A DNA stretch of 64,000 bases, from NCBI GenBank assembly GCA_963849695.1, contig CAWKIT010000019.1, positions 1-64,000 on the forward strand. Reading direction: 5' to 3'. Source of the DNA: DASSUW01 sp963849695 (lineage in GTDB: Bacteria; Actinomycetota; Thermoleophilia; Solirubrobacterales; Solirubrobacteraceae). Below are positions 43,578 to 53,151 of the stretch, in pieces. The notes below the pieces were generated by a model. The model was not told the origin of the DNA. It saw nothing but the letters and a program-made list of their open reading frames with translations, and did no database searches. The first letter of the stretch is position 1; each line of letters starts with the position of its first letter. The translations under genes were made by a program, and so were the position numbers.

Positions 43578-44288
43578 GTGGACCTGGACGGCGACGCCGC
43601 CCCTGCGGATCACGCTCCGGCCGGCAACGCACCGATCGACGCGCTCCTCGGTGAGTCACGCTGGCCCCCCCTCGTCGCGATCCTCGCTTTCATGGTGACG
43701 AACATCGCGCTGCGCGTCTGGCTGCCCGGCGAGGCGGCGGTCCGCTTACCGTGGCTCCTCCCTGCCATCGAGGCCGTCCTTTTGGTGGTCTTGCTCACGA
43801 GTAACCCTTCCGGTCAGGTCGAGCGCCGCCGCCTGCGTGGCATCACGCTCGTGCTCGTCGGCTTCCTCGTCGCGGCAGCGCTGTGGGCAACGGCGTTCCT
43901 GGTCGCCGACCTCATCAGGGGCACAGGAGTGAGCCAGTCCCCGAGCGAGCTTCTCGCCTCGGGCGCCGTCGTGTGGCTGGGCAACAACCTGGCGTTCGCG
44001 CTGCTCTACTGGCTCATGGACGGCGGCGGCCCGTTCGCACGCTCGCGGCAGGCGATCCAATTGGACTTCGCGTTCACGCAGCACATGAGCCCCGAGCTGG
44101 CACCGCCGGGGTGGCGACCCGCCTTCCTCGACTACCTGCACCTCGGCTTCACCAACGCGACCGCGTTCAGCCCGACTGACGTGATGCCACTCACCCACCG
44201 CGCCAAGTACGCGATGCTGGTGCAGTCGACGCTGGCGCTCGCCCTGTTTGGCCTGATCGTTGCGCGAGCGGTGAACGCCTTCACCTAG
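43578..44288 (+). CDS. DUF1345 family membrane protein
   Basis: A 236-residue protein from a GTG at 43578 with GGAGG 9 nt before. It has about five membrane spans. The C-terminal block LDYLHLGFTNATAFSPTDVM, then PLTHRAKYAMLVQSTLALAL and LIVARAVNAF is the DUF1345 signature. The function is unknown, though the TNATAFSPTD loop resembles an ion-channel pore. Confidence 0.82.
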   Translation: MDLDGDAAPADHAPAGNAPIDALLGESRWPPLVAILAFMVTNIALRVWLPGEAAVRLPWLLPAIEAVLLVVLLTSNPSGQVERRRLRGITLVLVGFLVAAALWATAFLVADLIRGTGVSQSPSELLASGAVVWLGNNLAFALLYWLMDGGGPFARSRQAIQLDFAFTQHMSPELAPPGWRPAFLDYLHLGFTNATAFSPTDVMPLTHRAKYAMLVQSTLALALFGLIVARAVNAFT

Positions 44289-44343
44289 CCGACGTGCGTG
44301 CGTCCGCCCTCGTGGACACGTCACGCCTACTCAGAACTCAAGG

Positions 44344-44997
44344 TCAGAACCAGCGGTGGATGCGCACCGGTTCGAGCTGCTCGACCTCGTCCTTGGAGAT
44401 CGCCAGCACGACGCCGTCCGGGTCGATGCGGTCGACCGCGCCGATCGGGATCGCGATCTCCCGCTTCCCCCAGAGGTGGCCGCGTTCGAGCACGATGTGC
44501 GAGGCATGCTCGCCGTCGGTCACGAGACCGTCGACGTGTCCGAGGCGGTGCGCGTCAGATGACGTCACGGCGCTGTGGCGTCGGATCTCGACCTCTCCTT
44601 TCGGGACCCGGTCGTAGCGCACATCGACACCCTGCCCGTAGGTGAGGACGCCGGAGCTCGGCATGTCGATGCCCTCGTAGTACGGCAGCGCGAGCATCTC
44701 GGTGACCTGGATGTCCCAATGCGGATCGTCGACCGGGAACTCGCCGAGGCGCAGGTACGCCATCTCCTCCGCGTGCTCGAGACGGCCGGCCTCCTCGAGC
44801 GAGCAGTCGATCACGATCGGAGCGGCAGTGCCCGGACGTATGAGCGCGATCGGGACCAGGCGTGCCGTGCAGGACGTGTCGTGCGGCTTGACGACGATGT
44901 GCGTTACGCGCCGTGTCGTCGGGTCGATGACGATGTCGGCGAGTTCGCCCAGTGCACCGTCGGAGCATTGGATGGCGCTGCCGAGGTCGAGGCGCAT
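44344..44997 (-). CDS. PRC-barrel domain protein
   Basis: About 217 residues from the ATG at 44997. Two PRC-barrel-like repeats: MRLDLGSAIQCSDGALGELA, then DIVIDPTTRRVTHIVVKPHD; and later SDAHRLGHVDGLVTDGEHAS, then HIVLERGHLWGKREIAIPIG. Such proteins are common stress-associated actinobacterial proteins of unknown function. It converges with the DUF1345 gene. Confidence 0.8.
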   Translation of the reverse strand: MRLDLGSAIQCSDGALGELADIVIDPTTRRVTHIVVKPHDTSCTARLVPIALIRPGTAAPIVIDCSLEEAGRLEHAEEMAYLRLGEFPVDDPHWDIQVTEMLALPYYEGIDMPSSGVLTYGQGVDVRYDRVPKGEVEIRRHSAVTSSDAHRLGHVDGLVTDGEHASHIVLERGHLWGKREIAIPIGAVDRIDPDGVVLAISKDEVEQLEPVRIHRWF

Positions 44998-45013
44998 CGG
45001 CGGCCGTTGAGCG

Positions 45014-45274
45014 GTGACGACCGGGGTTGCGAGTGGCTCGCGCCAGGCTCGGGCGGCGTTTGCGTTCGGCGTGTTCGCGATGGCGACGAACCTGGTCACC
45101 ATTCCGGCGTGGGTGCCTCTGGTCCTGACGAGGGTTGCCCCGGGTCCGAGCCAGCGCGGGCTCGCGACTGTGCGCGATCAGATCGCTCGCCGCGGTCGCG
45201 GGTTCACCGTCGGGCTGCTCAGCGCCGCCGGGCTGTTCTTCATCGGCCGCGGGCTCATACGGCTGCTCGGCTGA
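45014..45274 (+). CDS. small membrane protein, possibly the C-terminal end of a GAP/Sap family protein
   Basis: 86 residues with two hydrophobic segments (AAFAFGVFAMATNLVTIPAW and FTVGLLSAAGLFFIGRGLIR). The second resembles the last helix of GAP (Sap) family membrane proteins. The usual first four helices are missing, so this may be a truncated gene. Divergent from the PRC-barrel gene. Confidence 0.4.
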   Translation: MTTGVASGSRQARAAFAFGVFAMATNLVTIPAWVPLVLTRVAPGPSQRGLATVRDQIARRGRGFTVGLLSAAGLFFIGRGLIRLLG

Positions 45275-45410
45275 TGATGCCGCGGCAGAGCGCGTTCGTC
45301 GCCCATCGAATCGCGGGCGGCAATCGAGGTATCACGCTTGACGCCCATCGTCTACGGGGTCGCCGCCCTGAATGGGCGAACATCTTCGTCGACCAGCAGC
45401 GGTACACCGC

Positions 45411-47012
45411 TCAGGCGATCGCGCGCAGCGGCTCGGGCTCGGGCCGGCCGGTGTCCTCGGCTTGGTACTGCTCGAGCAGCCGCTCCTCCTCCTCGCGCTT
45501 GGGGAAGAGGAAGAACACGAGCGCCGCGCCGAGCAGCACGGCTATAAGGCCGGCGGTGTACGCCCAGTCGGCGCCGTCGAGGAACGACTGCTTGGCGGCC
45601 GCGGTGATCTGACTGGCGGCCTGCGGGAACTGCTCGGCGGTGGCTTCGGCGCCGGCGAACGACTTCGTCAGCTGGTTCTGGACGCTGTCGTTGATCTGTT
45701 GGTTGTTCGGCGCGCCGGCGATCGCCGCGGCGGCGGCCGTCGCGTAGCCCGCGGTGAGCAGGGCGCCGAAGATCGACTGCATGATCGCGCCGCCGAGGTC
45801 GCGCTGCAGGTCGGCGGTGCCCGACGCCATCCCGGCGCGCCGCACGGGCACCGAGCCCGTCAGCGAGTGCGACGCAGGCGTGCCGGCGAAACCCACGCCG
45901 ATCCCCATGAACATGTACGCGAGCCCGATCTTCCAGTACGGGCTCCCCTCCTCCCACAGCAGCAGCATCGTGCCGAAGGCCAGGAACAGGAACACGTAGC
46001 CGCACAGGAGCGTGAAGCGGGCGCCGCGCGCCTCGATGAGCTTGGCCGAGCGCGGCGCCACGAGCACCATGAAGACGATCGCGGGCAGGAACGCTGAGCC
46101 GGCGCCGAGCGTGGAGTACGACAGCACGTTCTGGAGGAACTGCTGGCTGATGAACATGGCACCCATCAGCGAGCCGAACACGATGATGCCCGCGCAGGCC
46201 GCGACCCAGAAGACCCGGCGCGAAGCGACGTGCAGGTCGTAGAGCGGATTGCTCGCGCGGCGCTGGCGGACGAGGAAGGCGATCAGCGCGACGACGGCGA
46301 TCCCCGCCAGCACCAGCGCCAGGTCGCCCTTGCCGGGCACCGGGGCGAAGTTGATCGCGAGGATCAGCGCCGCGACGAGGGCGATCGAGAGGACACCGCC
46401 GAGGTTGTCCACGTGTTCGGTCGACTCATTGACGTGGGCGGGCACGAAGTGCGCGGCCATCGGGAACGCGACCACCACCAGCGGGAGCGTGATGATGAAC
46501 ACCGAGCCCCAGTCGAACTGCTCGAGCAGGCCGCCGGCGACGACGGGGCCGAGCGACGCGATCGCGCCGCCGAGCGCGGACCACAGAGCGATCGCCTTGG
46601 TCCGGCCCGGGCCCGACCACAGCGCGGCGATCAGCGCGAGCGTGGTGGGATAGGCCATGCCCGCCGAGACGCCGCCGAGCACCCGCGCTCCGAAGAGCAC
46701 GACGTCGCTCGGCGCCAACGCAGCGAGCAAACACGCGGGGACCGACAGCGCGAGGCCCAGCAGCAGCATCATCTTGCGGCCATAGCGGTCGCCCAGCGCG
46801 CCGAGGTAGAGCACGGTGCCCGCCAGGCCGAGCGAGTACCCGACCGCGATCAGGTCGAGCATCGTCTGCGAGGAGTCGAAGTGCTTGCCGATGTCGGGCA
46901 GCGCGACGTTGGCGACCGACAGGTTCAGGTTGGCGACCCCCGCCACGAGGATCAGTGCGACGAGCACCAATGCGGCGCGTGGCGGGGCCGCGTTCTGGGT
47001 GTCCTCGGACAT
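45411..47012 (-). CDS. MFS drug:H+ antiporter, DHA2 (14-TM) family
   Basis: A 533-residue transporter. Motif A is YLGALGDRYGRKMMLLLG; motif C is near GGAIASLGPVVAGGLLEQFD; the N-terminus is ANLNLSVANVALPDIGKHFD. The central extra helices and the large loop before the last helix (QQINDSVQNQLTKSFAGAEA) are typical of QacA/EmrB-like proteins. The substrate is unknown. ATG at 47012 chosen; the upstream in-frame part is noise-like. Confidence 0.88.
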   Translation of the reverse strand: MSEDTQNAAPPRAALVLVALILVAGVANLNLSVANVALPDIGKHFDSSQTMLDLIAVGYSLGLAGTVLYLGALGDRYGRKMMLLLGLALSVPACLLAALAPSDVVLFGARVLGGVSAGMAYPTTLALIAALWSGPGRTKAIALWSALGGAIASLGPVVAGGLLEQFDWGSVFIITLPLVVVAFPMAAHFVPAHVNESTEHVDNLGGVLSIALVAALILAINFAPVPGKGDLALVLAGIAVVALIAFLVRQRRASNPLYDLHVASRRVFWVAACAGIIVFGSLMGAMFISQQFLQNVLSYSTLGAGSAFLPAIVFMVLVAPRSAKLIEARGARFTLLCGYVFLFLAFGTMLLLWEEGSPYWKIGLAYMFMGIGVGFAGTPASHSLTGSVPVRRAGMASGTADLQRDLGGAIMQSIFGALLTAGYATAAAAAIAGAPNNQQINDSVQNQLTKSFAGAEATAEQFPQAASQITAAAKQSFLDGADWAYTAGLIAVLLGAALVFFLFPKREEEERLLEQYQAEDTGRPEPEPLRAIA

Positions 47013-47079
47013 TGCCTGATCCTCGGCGGCGCGCGCACTCGCCGCATCATCCGATCGGAATGAGGCGGGCCCGCCGCCG

Positions 47080-47095
47080 GGATCACATGATCCCG
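47080..47095. promoter_or_regulatory. dyad GGGATCACATGATCCC upstream of the MFS gene
   Basis: A perfect 7-bp inverted repeat with a 2-bp centre, 68 bp before the MFS ATG. A related GATCAGATGATC dyad occurs at 42771-42782 and GGGATGATCCC at 42733-42743. Candidate operator. Confidence 0.4.
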
Positions 47096-47273
47096 CCAAC
47101 GCGACGGAAGGTATAGGCCATGCGGAAGAGCAGACTCACGCTGCACGGGCGGATGCGCCACGAGAGCGCCGACGCGCAGCGCGAGGACGCGCGATACCGA
47201 GTTCGTCGAGATCGACGCGCGCGAGCTTGCGGGCATCTTCGCGGCACCGACCTGGCTGCGCGATCTCGGCGTC

Positions 47274-48326
47274 ATGGCGTGGCTGCTGGTGGGAATCGGG
47301 CTCCTGCTGGTGGGCATGGTGTGGCTTCTCTCGCTCACGCAGACGATCGTGATCCCGGTGGTCACGGCGGCGATCCTCGCCTCGGTGCTGTCACCGCTCA
47401 TCCGCCGGCTGAAGCGTCGCGGAGTGCCGCGTGGGGCCGGCGCCGCGATCGTGCTGCTGTTGATCGTGCTCGCGGGCGCCGCGCTCGCCTGGCTCGTCAT
47501 CAGGGGCATCTCCGCCCAGTCGGGCGAGCTCAACTCGCAGTTGCAGGGCGCGGCGACCAAGGTGGAGGGGTGGCTGAAGGACCTCGGCGTGAACTCGCAG
47601 ACGGCGGCCAACGCCAAGCAGGACGCGAGTGGCTCGATCAGCAGCGCCTTCCACTTCCTGCTCAGCGGGCTCGGCACGGGCCTGAGGGAGCTGGGCTCGC
47701 TCGCGGTGTTCCTCTCCTTCACGATCCTGAGCCTGTTCTTCCTGCTCAAGGACGGGCCGGTGATCAGGAGCTGGCTCGAGCGCCACATGGGTGTGCCGCA
47801 CGCGGTCGCGCGCACGATCAGCGGGCGCACCATCGGCTCGATGCAGGGCTACTTCGTCGGCGTCACCGCGGTGGCGGCGTTCAACGGCATCGTCATCGGG
47901 CTCGGCGCCTTCGTGCTGGGGGTCCCGCTCGCCGGCTCGATCGCGGTCATCAACTTCGTCGCCGCCTACATCCCGTACCTCGGCGCGTGGACGGCGGGCG
48001 CGTTCACGGTGCTGGTCGCGCTCGGGGACGGCGGCCCGTCGGCGGCGCTGGCGATGGGCGTGATCACCCTGCTCGCCAACGGGGCGCTCCAGCAGCTCAT
48101 CCAGCCGATCGCCTACGGGGCGGCGCTGGGCATCCACCCGCTCGCCGTCCTGATCGTCACCATCGCCGGCGGCGCTCTGTTCGGGACCATCGGGCTGATC
48201 GTCGCCGCTCCGCTCACGTCCGCGGTGACGAAGATCGCCCGCGATCTCGCAGTGGCCCGGTCCGCGGAAGACGACGAGGCTGCGACCGCGCCACCGTCGT
48301 CACCGGCAGCCCCCGCACCGAGCTGA
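47274..48326 (+). CDS. AI-2E family transporter
   Basis: A 350-residue membrane protein with about eight spans. The signature segment is GYFVGVTAVAAFNGIVIGLG, then FVAAYIPYLGAWTAGAF and GGALFGTIGLIVAAPL. The frame stays open and protein-like upstream of the ATG (TEFVEIDARELAGIFAAPTW), so the true start may lie 35 or so codons earlier, at a rare codon or behind an indel. Members export or exchange small molecules; the AI-2 role is rarely demonstrated. Confidence 0.85.
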   Translation: MAWLLVGIGLLLVGMVWLLSLTQTIVIPVVTAAILASVLSPLIRRLKRRGVPRGAGAAIVLLLIVLAGAALAWLVIRGISAQSGELNSQLQGAATKVEGWLKDLGVNSQTAANAKQDASGSISSAFHFLLSGLGTGLRELGSLAVFLSFTILSLFFLLKDGPVIRSWLERHMGVPHAVARTISGRTIGSMQGYFVGVTAVAAFNGIVIGLGAFVLGVPLAGSIAVINFVAAYIPYLGAWTAGAFTVLVALGDGGPSAALAMGVITLLANGALQQLIQPIAYGAALGIHPLAVLIVTIAGGALFGTIGLIVAAPLTSAVTKIARDLAVARSAEDDEAATAPPSSPAAPAPS

Positions 48327-48333
48327 GACCACC

Positions 48334-50019
48334 GTGTCCGGCGATGACGTCCTCCTCGGTCTCGGCCTCGTCCTGGTGCTGGCCGTCGCCGCGCAGCTCG
48401 TGGCGCGGTTCACGCGCCTCCCCGCCATCGTCGTGCTGCTCCCCGCAGGCTTCGTCGCCGGCGCGGTGACCGATGTCGTGCACCCCGACGAGCTGCTCGG
48501 CGACCTCTTCCAGCCCTTCGTCTCGATCGCCGTCGGGGTGATCCTGTTCGAGGCGGGGCTGCGGCTTTCGTTCGGTTCGATCGCGCCCTCCGCGCGCCGC
48601 CTTGTGGCCCAGCTGGTCTCGGTCGGCGTGCTGGTCACGTGGCTCGGCGTCGGCGCGGCCGCGGCCCTGCTGATCGGTGGGCTCGACACGAGGGTCGCGC
48701 TGCTGATCGGCGCGATCCTGGTGGTCTCGGGACCGACGGTCGTGCTGCCGCTTCTCGCGTTCGTGCGCCCGCAGCGCGAGGTCCGGTCACTGCTCACCTG
48801 GGAGGGCGTACTCGTCGACCCGGTCGGCGCGCTGCTCGGCGTGCTGGTCTTCCACGCGGCCGTCACGGGCGAGTCGTGGCACCCGGGCGAGATGCTGCTG
48901 AGCATCGGCGCCGGATTGCTCGTCGCGGCCGTCGGCATCGTCGTGCTGCGGTTCCTCCTCGCCGAAGCGCAGCGACGGGCGCCGCGGCAGGCGGTCCCGG
49001 TCACCCTGGCGACCGTGGTGGGCGCACTGGTCGCGGCCGACCTGCTCCGGGACGACGCCGGGTTCGTGGCCACCACCGCGATGGGCATGGCGCTGGCCAA
49101 CCAGCGCGCGATCGACGTCTCGCTGATGCTCGAGTTCCAGCAGACCCTCGTGCAGCTGCTGGTCGGGGTGCTCTTCGTCCTGATCGCGGCGTCGGTGTCG
49201 CCGGCCGAGGTCGAGGCGGTCCTGCCGGAGGCCCTGGCGCTGGTCGCGGTCATGGTGCTCGTCATCCGGCCCGCCGCCGTCGCGCTGGCGACATGGCGCT
49301 CGCCGCTGCCGCTGCGCGAGCGGGCGTTCGTGGCGTGGATGGCGCCGCGCGGCATCGTCGCCGGCGCTTCAGCGTCCGCGTTCGGGCTCCAGCTCGAGCA
49401 GAAGGGGATCGCCGGCGCGGACGCCATCCTCCCCGTCGTCTTCGTGGCGATCTTTGCGACGGTGGTGCTCTACGGGCTGACCGCCGCGCCGGTCGCGCGC
49501 CGGCTCGGGGTCGCGGGCGCCGGGGGAGTCGTGGCGCTCGTCGTCGGTGGCCACGGCTGGGCACTCGAGGTCGCCCACGCCCTACGGCGCGCCGGCGCCG
49601 CGGTGAGGGTGTGGACGGGGGACGCCGGTGAGCAGGCGGCGGCGCGCGCGGTCGGCCTCGAGGCCGACCGGGGGCGGATGATGGTCGACGCGGTGACTCG
49701 CGAGGCGGAGCTCGAAGAGGTGACCGACGCGCTGCTGCTCACGAGCAGCGACGACTTCAACGCGCTCGCCGCCGAGGAGCTGCGGGTCGAGCTGGGCCAC
49801 GATCACGTGCAGCGGCTCGCGCCCCACCCGGAAGCGCCGTTCCTGGTCTCGCCAGCCCACGAGGACGGGCTGCTGCTGAGCTACACCGAGATGAGCGATC
49901 ACTTCGCCGACGGCGCGGAGCTCGTCGCCGAGACCTCACGCGCCGGGACGATCACGTTCTGGTTCGTCCACGTGGACGGGACTCGGAAGCGTGTGCGGTC
50001 GGGCGCGCGCCCTCCTTGA
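48334..50019 (+). CDS. CPA-type cation/proton antiporter with C-terminal Rossmann (RCK-like) domain
   Basis: A 561-residue protein with a GTG start 7 bp after the AI-2E gene. About 12 membrane spans; core motifs are VGVILFEAGLRLSFGSI, GPTVVLPLLAFVRP, LLTWEGVLVDPVGALLGVLV and FVAWMAPRGIVAGASASAFG (NhaP/CPA1-like). From about residue 400, GGVVALVVGGHGWALEVAHA starts an NAD-binding fold like TrkA_N. It probably exchanges Na+ or K+ for H+ under nucleotide control. Confidence 0.87.
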   Translation: MSGDDVLLGLGLVLVLAVAAQLVARFTRLPAIVVLLPAGFVAGAVTDVVHPDELLGDLFQPFVSIAVGVILFEAGLRLSFGSIAPSARRLVAQLVSVGVLVTWLGVGAAAALLIGGLDTRVALLIGAILVVSGPTVVLPLLAFVRPQREVRSLLTWEGVLVDPVGALLGVLVFHAAVTGESWHPGEMLLSIGAGLLVAAVGIVVLRFLLAEAQRRAPRQAVPVTLATVVGALVAADLLRDDAGFVATTAMGMALANQRAIDVSLMLEFQQTLVQLLVGVLFVLIAASVSPAEVEAVLPEALALVAVMVLVIRPAAVALATWRSPLPLRERAFVAWMAPRGIVAGASASAFGLQLEQKGIAGADAILPVVFVAIFATVVLYGLTAAPVARRLGVAGAGGVVALVVGGHGWALEVAHALRRAGAAVRVWTGDAGEQAAARAVGLEADRGRMMVDAVTREAELEEVTDALLLTSSDDFNALAAEELRVELGHDHVQRLAPHPEAPFLVSPAHEDGLLLSYTEMSDHFADGAELVAETSRAGTITFWFVHVDGTRKRVRSGARPP

Positions 50020-50511
50020 TCAGACTCGGCGGCGCAGACCGTTGTCCACCGCGGCCACCGCAGATACGTAGGCGACGTGTGTGCCGATGCTCGTGGCCAT
50101 TACGTCCGGCGGCCACCGCCACGGCGGCGGGGTGCGGCCGAGCAACGGGAACAGCGTCAGCGTCGCGGTCATGAGCGTCGCGCCGAAGCCGACGCTCGCC
50201 CACGGCTCGCCGACGATCCGCCGCAGCGTGCCGTGCCAGAGGCCGAACACGGAGCCGTAGCTCCAGCGCAACAGCAGGCCGAGGTCGTGCTCCTCGCGGT
50301 CCGTCACGTGCGGCAGGTGCATCACCGCGGCGACGATCTGCCCAGGCACCAGCGAGTCGTCGTAGTCAAGCGCGCCCGTCACGCCACGACGGAGCCGGTG
50401 CTCGGCCTTGTAGGCCAATGTCATTACGGCGGTACCGGCCGCCCCCGCAGCGACGCTACGGACTGCCCAACTCGCACTCGAGACGCGCACCACCACCGCA
50501 CCATCCCGCAC
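50020..50511 (-). CDS. hypothetical membrane protein
   Basis: A 163-residue protein with hydrophobic segments ASWAVRSVAAGAAGTAVMTL, SYGSVFGLWHGTLRRIVG, VGFGATLMTATLTLFPLLG and ATSIGTHVAYVSAVAAVDNG. No known family was recognised; the pattern (RWSYGSVFGLWHG) resembles small conserved actinobacterial membrane proteins. Its stop abuts the convergent antiporter stop. Confidence 0.65.
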   Translation of the reverse strand: MRDGAVVVRVSSASWAVRSVAAGAAGTAVMTLAYKAEHRLRRGVTGALDYDDSLVPGQIVAAVMHLPHVTDREEHDLGLLLRWSYGSVFGLWHGTLRRIVGEPWASVGFGATLMTATLTLFPLLGRTPPPWRWPPDVMATSIGTHVAYVSAVAAVDNGLRRRV

Positions 50512-50559
50512 GACGCCCGTGGCGGCCTCGTCCAGATCGGATGACGGGACCGTGCACCT

Positions 50560-50577
50560 CCGGCCCTCGTGGGCCGG
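50560..50577 (-). terminator. short hairpin after cydB
   Basis: CCGGCCC (50560-50566) pairs with GGGCCGG (50571-50577) around TCGT. On the minus strand it lies 129 bp beyond the cydB stop, within an otherwise empty 194-bp gap. It may end the zwf-cydB transcript. Confidence 0.45.
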
Positions 50578-50705
50578 GCGCGCCCGGATCCGCTTGCGAG
50601 CGGCACGGCAAGCAGCAAGACGATGAAATCAGGGCAGGCACCGCGAGGCCCGGCGGGCGCGCTGGTCCAACTCGGGGACCAACGGCTACGCGTCCGCCAT
50701 GCTGC

Positions 50706-51749
50706 TCATTGCTGCCTCTTCTCCGAGGCGCCTGCTGTCGGGCTCGATGTCTCCTCGATCAGGCTGCGCTGCGCGAGCGTGTAGAGGAGGGCCATGGACG
50801 GGACGACGAGAACGACGGCGACGCCGAACACGATCAGCACCGTCGTCAGGGTGGCGCTGGGCGCGGCGGCGGCGTCGATCGTGAGGTGCTCCGGCAGCAG
50901 GTACGGGTGCTGGGCGACGCCCCAGCCCCAGATCACGGCGACGACGGCGCCGACCGCGAGCGGGCGGGCGCCGCGGCGCGCGCCGCGAGCGAGAACGACG
51001 AGCGCGGCGGCGCCGCACAGCAGCGACCCGATCACGAGCGGCAATCCGTCGCCCGTCAGGCCGTCGTAGACGTACCGCGCATCGTCGCGCAACGCGAAGA
51101 TGCCGGCCACGGCGAGGACGCCTGCCGCCACGGCGGCCGCCAGCGCTCGGGTGGTGAAGTAGCGCTCGAGGTCGGCGGCACCGGCGCGCCGGGCGTCGCT
51201 GATGAGGAACACGGCCGCCAGGTACGCGGACGTGGCGACGAAGAGCGCCCCGATCAGCACCGAGAGCGGATTCAGCCAGCTGGTGACGGGATCGCCGGCA
51301 GCGTTGCCGGTGGGCACGCGGCCGGACGCGACGGCGCCGACGACGGTTCCCATGAAGAACGGCGTGAGCAGCGACGAGAGGCCGAAGAGGCGCTCAGCGA
51401 GCCGACGGCCCTTGAGTCGTCGCGCCGTCTCGTGGAACGCGAACCCCGCCCCCCGCAGCACGATGCCGAGCGCGGCGAGGCTGAGCGGTATGAACAGCGT
51501 GGAGAAGATCGCCTCGAACGCGGCCGAGAACGCCGTCCAGAGCACCACGAGGACGAAGATCAGCCAGACGTGGTTGGCTTCCCACACCGGGCCGATCGCC
51601 CAGTCGATCAGCTCGCGCGCGCGCCTGCCGCGGCCGCCGCCGCCGGCTACCAGGCTCCAGAACCCGGCGCCGAAGTCCGCTCCGCCGAACACCACGTACG
51701 CCGTCAGCCCCGTCCACAGCACCCAGGCGACGGCGTCGGCCGTGCTCAC
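50706..51749 (-). CDS. cydB: cytochrome bd oxidase subunit II
   Basis: A 347-residue membrane protein with about nine spans. Typical blocks are VLWTGLTAYVVFGGADFGAG, FWSL, WAIGPVWEANHVWLIFVLVV, and VAQHPYLLPEHLTIDAAAAP. With CydA it forms the quinol oxidase that reduces O2 to water. Its ATG overlaps the cydA stop (ATGA). Confidence 0.93.
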   Translation of the reverse strand: MSTADAVAWVLWTGLTAYVVFGGADFGAGFWSLVAGGGGRGRRARELIDWAIGPVWEANHVWLIFVLVVLWTAFSAAFEAIFSTLFIPLSLAALGIVLRGAGFAFHETARRLKGRRLAERLFGLSSLLTPFFMGTVVGAVASGRVPTGNAAGDPVTSWLNPLSVLIGALFVATSAYLAAVFLISDARRAGAADLERYFTTRALAAAVAAGVLAVAGIFALRDDARYVYDGLTGDGLPLVIGSLLCGAAALVVLARGARRGARPLAVGAVVAVIWGWGVAQHPYLLPEHLTIDAAAAPSATLTTVLIVFGVAVVLVVPSMALLYTLAQRSLIEETSSPTAGASEKRQQ

Positions 51750-53151
51750 TGCGGCGCCTCCGGGACCACGGTGGGCGGGACGGGGGGCGACGGCCCGTAG
51801 GGCACCTCGGAGTCCTCCTCATCCTGTGCGCGCCAGCGCCGCGCCATCGCCAGCAGCGTGATCACGAGCGCGGCACCCAGCAAGGCGTAGAGCCCTACGA
51901 CGATGGTGAACGTCACCCAGATCCCGTCCGCCTGCGTCACGGCGTCCTTCGTGCGCATCACGTTGTAGACGATCCACGGCTGCCGGCCGACCTCGGTGAC
52001 GATCCAGCCGCACTCGAGCGCCACCACCGAGGACACGCCGGAGACCGCGACCGCGCGCAGGAACCATTTCGTCCGCGGGATGTCCCGCCGTCGCCACCAG
52101 ACGAAGCCGAACCACGCCCCGAGCGCGATCAGCATCGTGCAGATGCCGACCATCGTGTCGAAGGCCCAGTGCAGCATCGTGTTGGCGGGTGGCCGGTCCT
52201 CGGGCGGCACGGTGTCGAGCCCGGTCACCTCCGTGTCGGTGCTCCACCCGACCAGGAAGGAATCAAAGCCGGGGATGCCGATCCCGCCCTTGACGCCGTC
52301 CTCGGTGCAGCGGCCGAAGATGTACTCGGTCACGTGCGTCGAGGTCGTCTGCACGCACTCCATCGCCGCGAACTTGATCGGCTGGTCCTCGGCGATCGCG
52401 CGCGCGGCGGTGTCTCCGACCGCGAACTGGATCGGCGTCACGACGCAGGCGACGGTGAGCGGGATCAGCAGCCCGAGCCGGTGGTACCGGTCCCGCCGGC
52501 CGCGCAGCATCCCGACCGCGTACACCGACGCGACGAGGAAACCGGTGACGAGGTACGCGGCCAGGATCATGTGCGGCACCTCGTACGGCACCGCCGGGTT
52601 GAAGATCACCTTCAAGCGGCTCGACGTCCGTCACCTCGCCGTTCGTCAGCTTGAAGCCCTGCGGCTGGTTCATCCATGCGTTGACGGCGACGACCGAGAA
52701 GGCGCCGCCGATGCCGCAGATCGGGATCGGCACGCCGGCCCAGAAGTGCGTCCACGGACCGCAGGCGGTTCCAGCCGAAGATATAGATCGCGACGAAGAT
52801 CGCCTCGAGGAAGAAGAAGATCCCCTCGATCGCGAAGAGGACGCCGAAGACCTTGCCGAAGGTCCCGGTGAACTCGGGCCACAGCAGCCCGAACTCGAAC
52901 GAGAGCATCGTGCCGGTGACGGCGCCGACCGCGAACGTCACGGCGACGACCTTCGACCAGCGCCGCGCGAGCAGGAGCGCGTCGGGGTCGTTGCGTCGCA
53001 GGCCGCGGTAGTTGGCGATCAGCATGATCGCGGGGAACGCCACGCCCAGCGACGCGAGGATGATGTGGAAGCCGAGCGTGAACGCCATCTGGCCCCTCGC
53101 CGCCGTGAGCTGCGAGGCGAAGAGGAGGGCGCTGACGATCGGGTCGCTCAC
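51746..53151 (-). CDS. cydA: cytochrome bd oxidase subunit I, two frameshifts
   Basis: Three frames make up one CydA. N-terminal: GTG at 53151, FASQLTAARGQMAFTLGFHI (heme b595 His), EFGLLWPEFTGTFGKVFG, FFFLEAIFVAIYIFGWNRL. Near 52756 the frame changes; the next piece has PIPICGIGGAFSVVAVNAWM and NQPQGFKLTNGEV. Near 52617 it changes again to VIFNPAVPYEVPHMILAAYL and the C-terminal part, with VGICTMLIALGAWFGFVWWR. Removing one base at each point restores WTHFW-type and VEPLKVIFNP-type family sequence. Either sequencing errors or a recently dead oxidase; the intact cydB and conserved coding favour errors. Confidence 0.88.
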
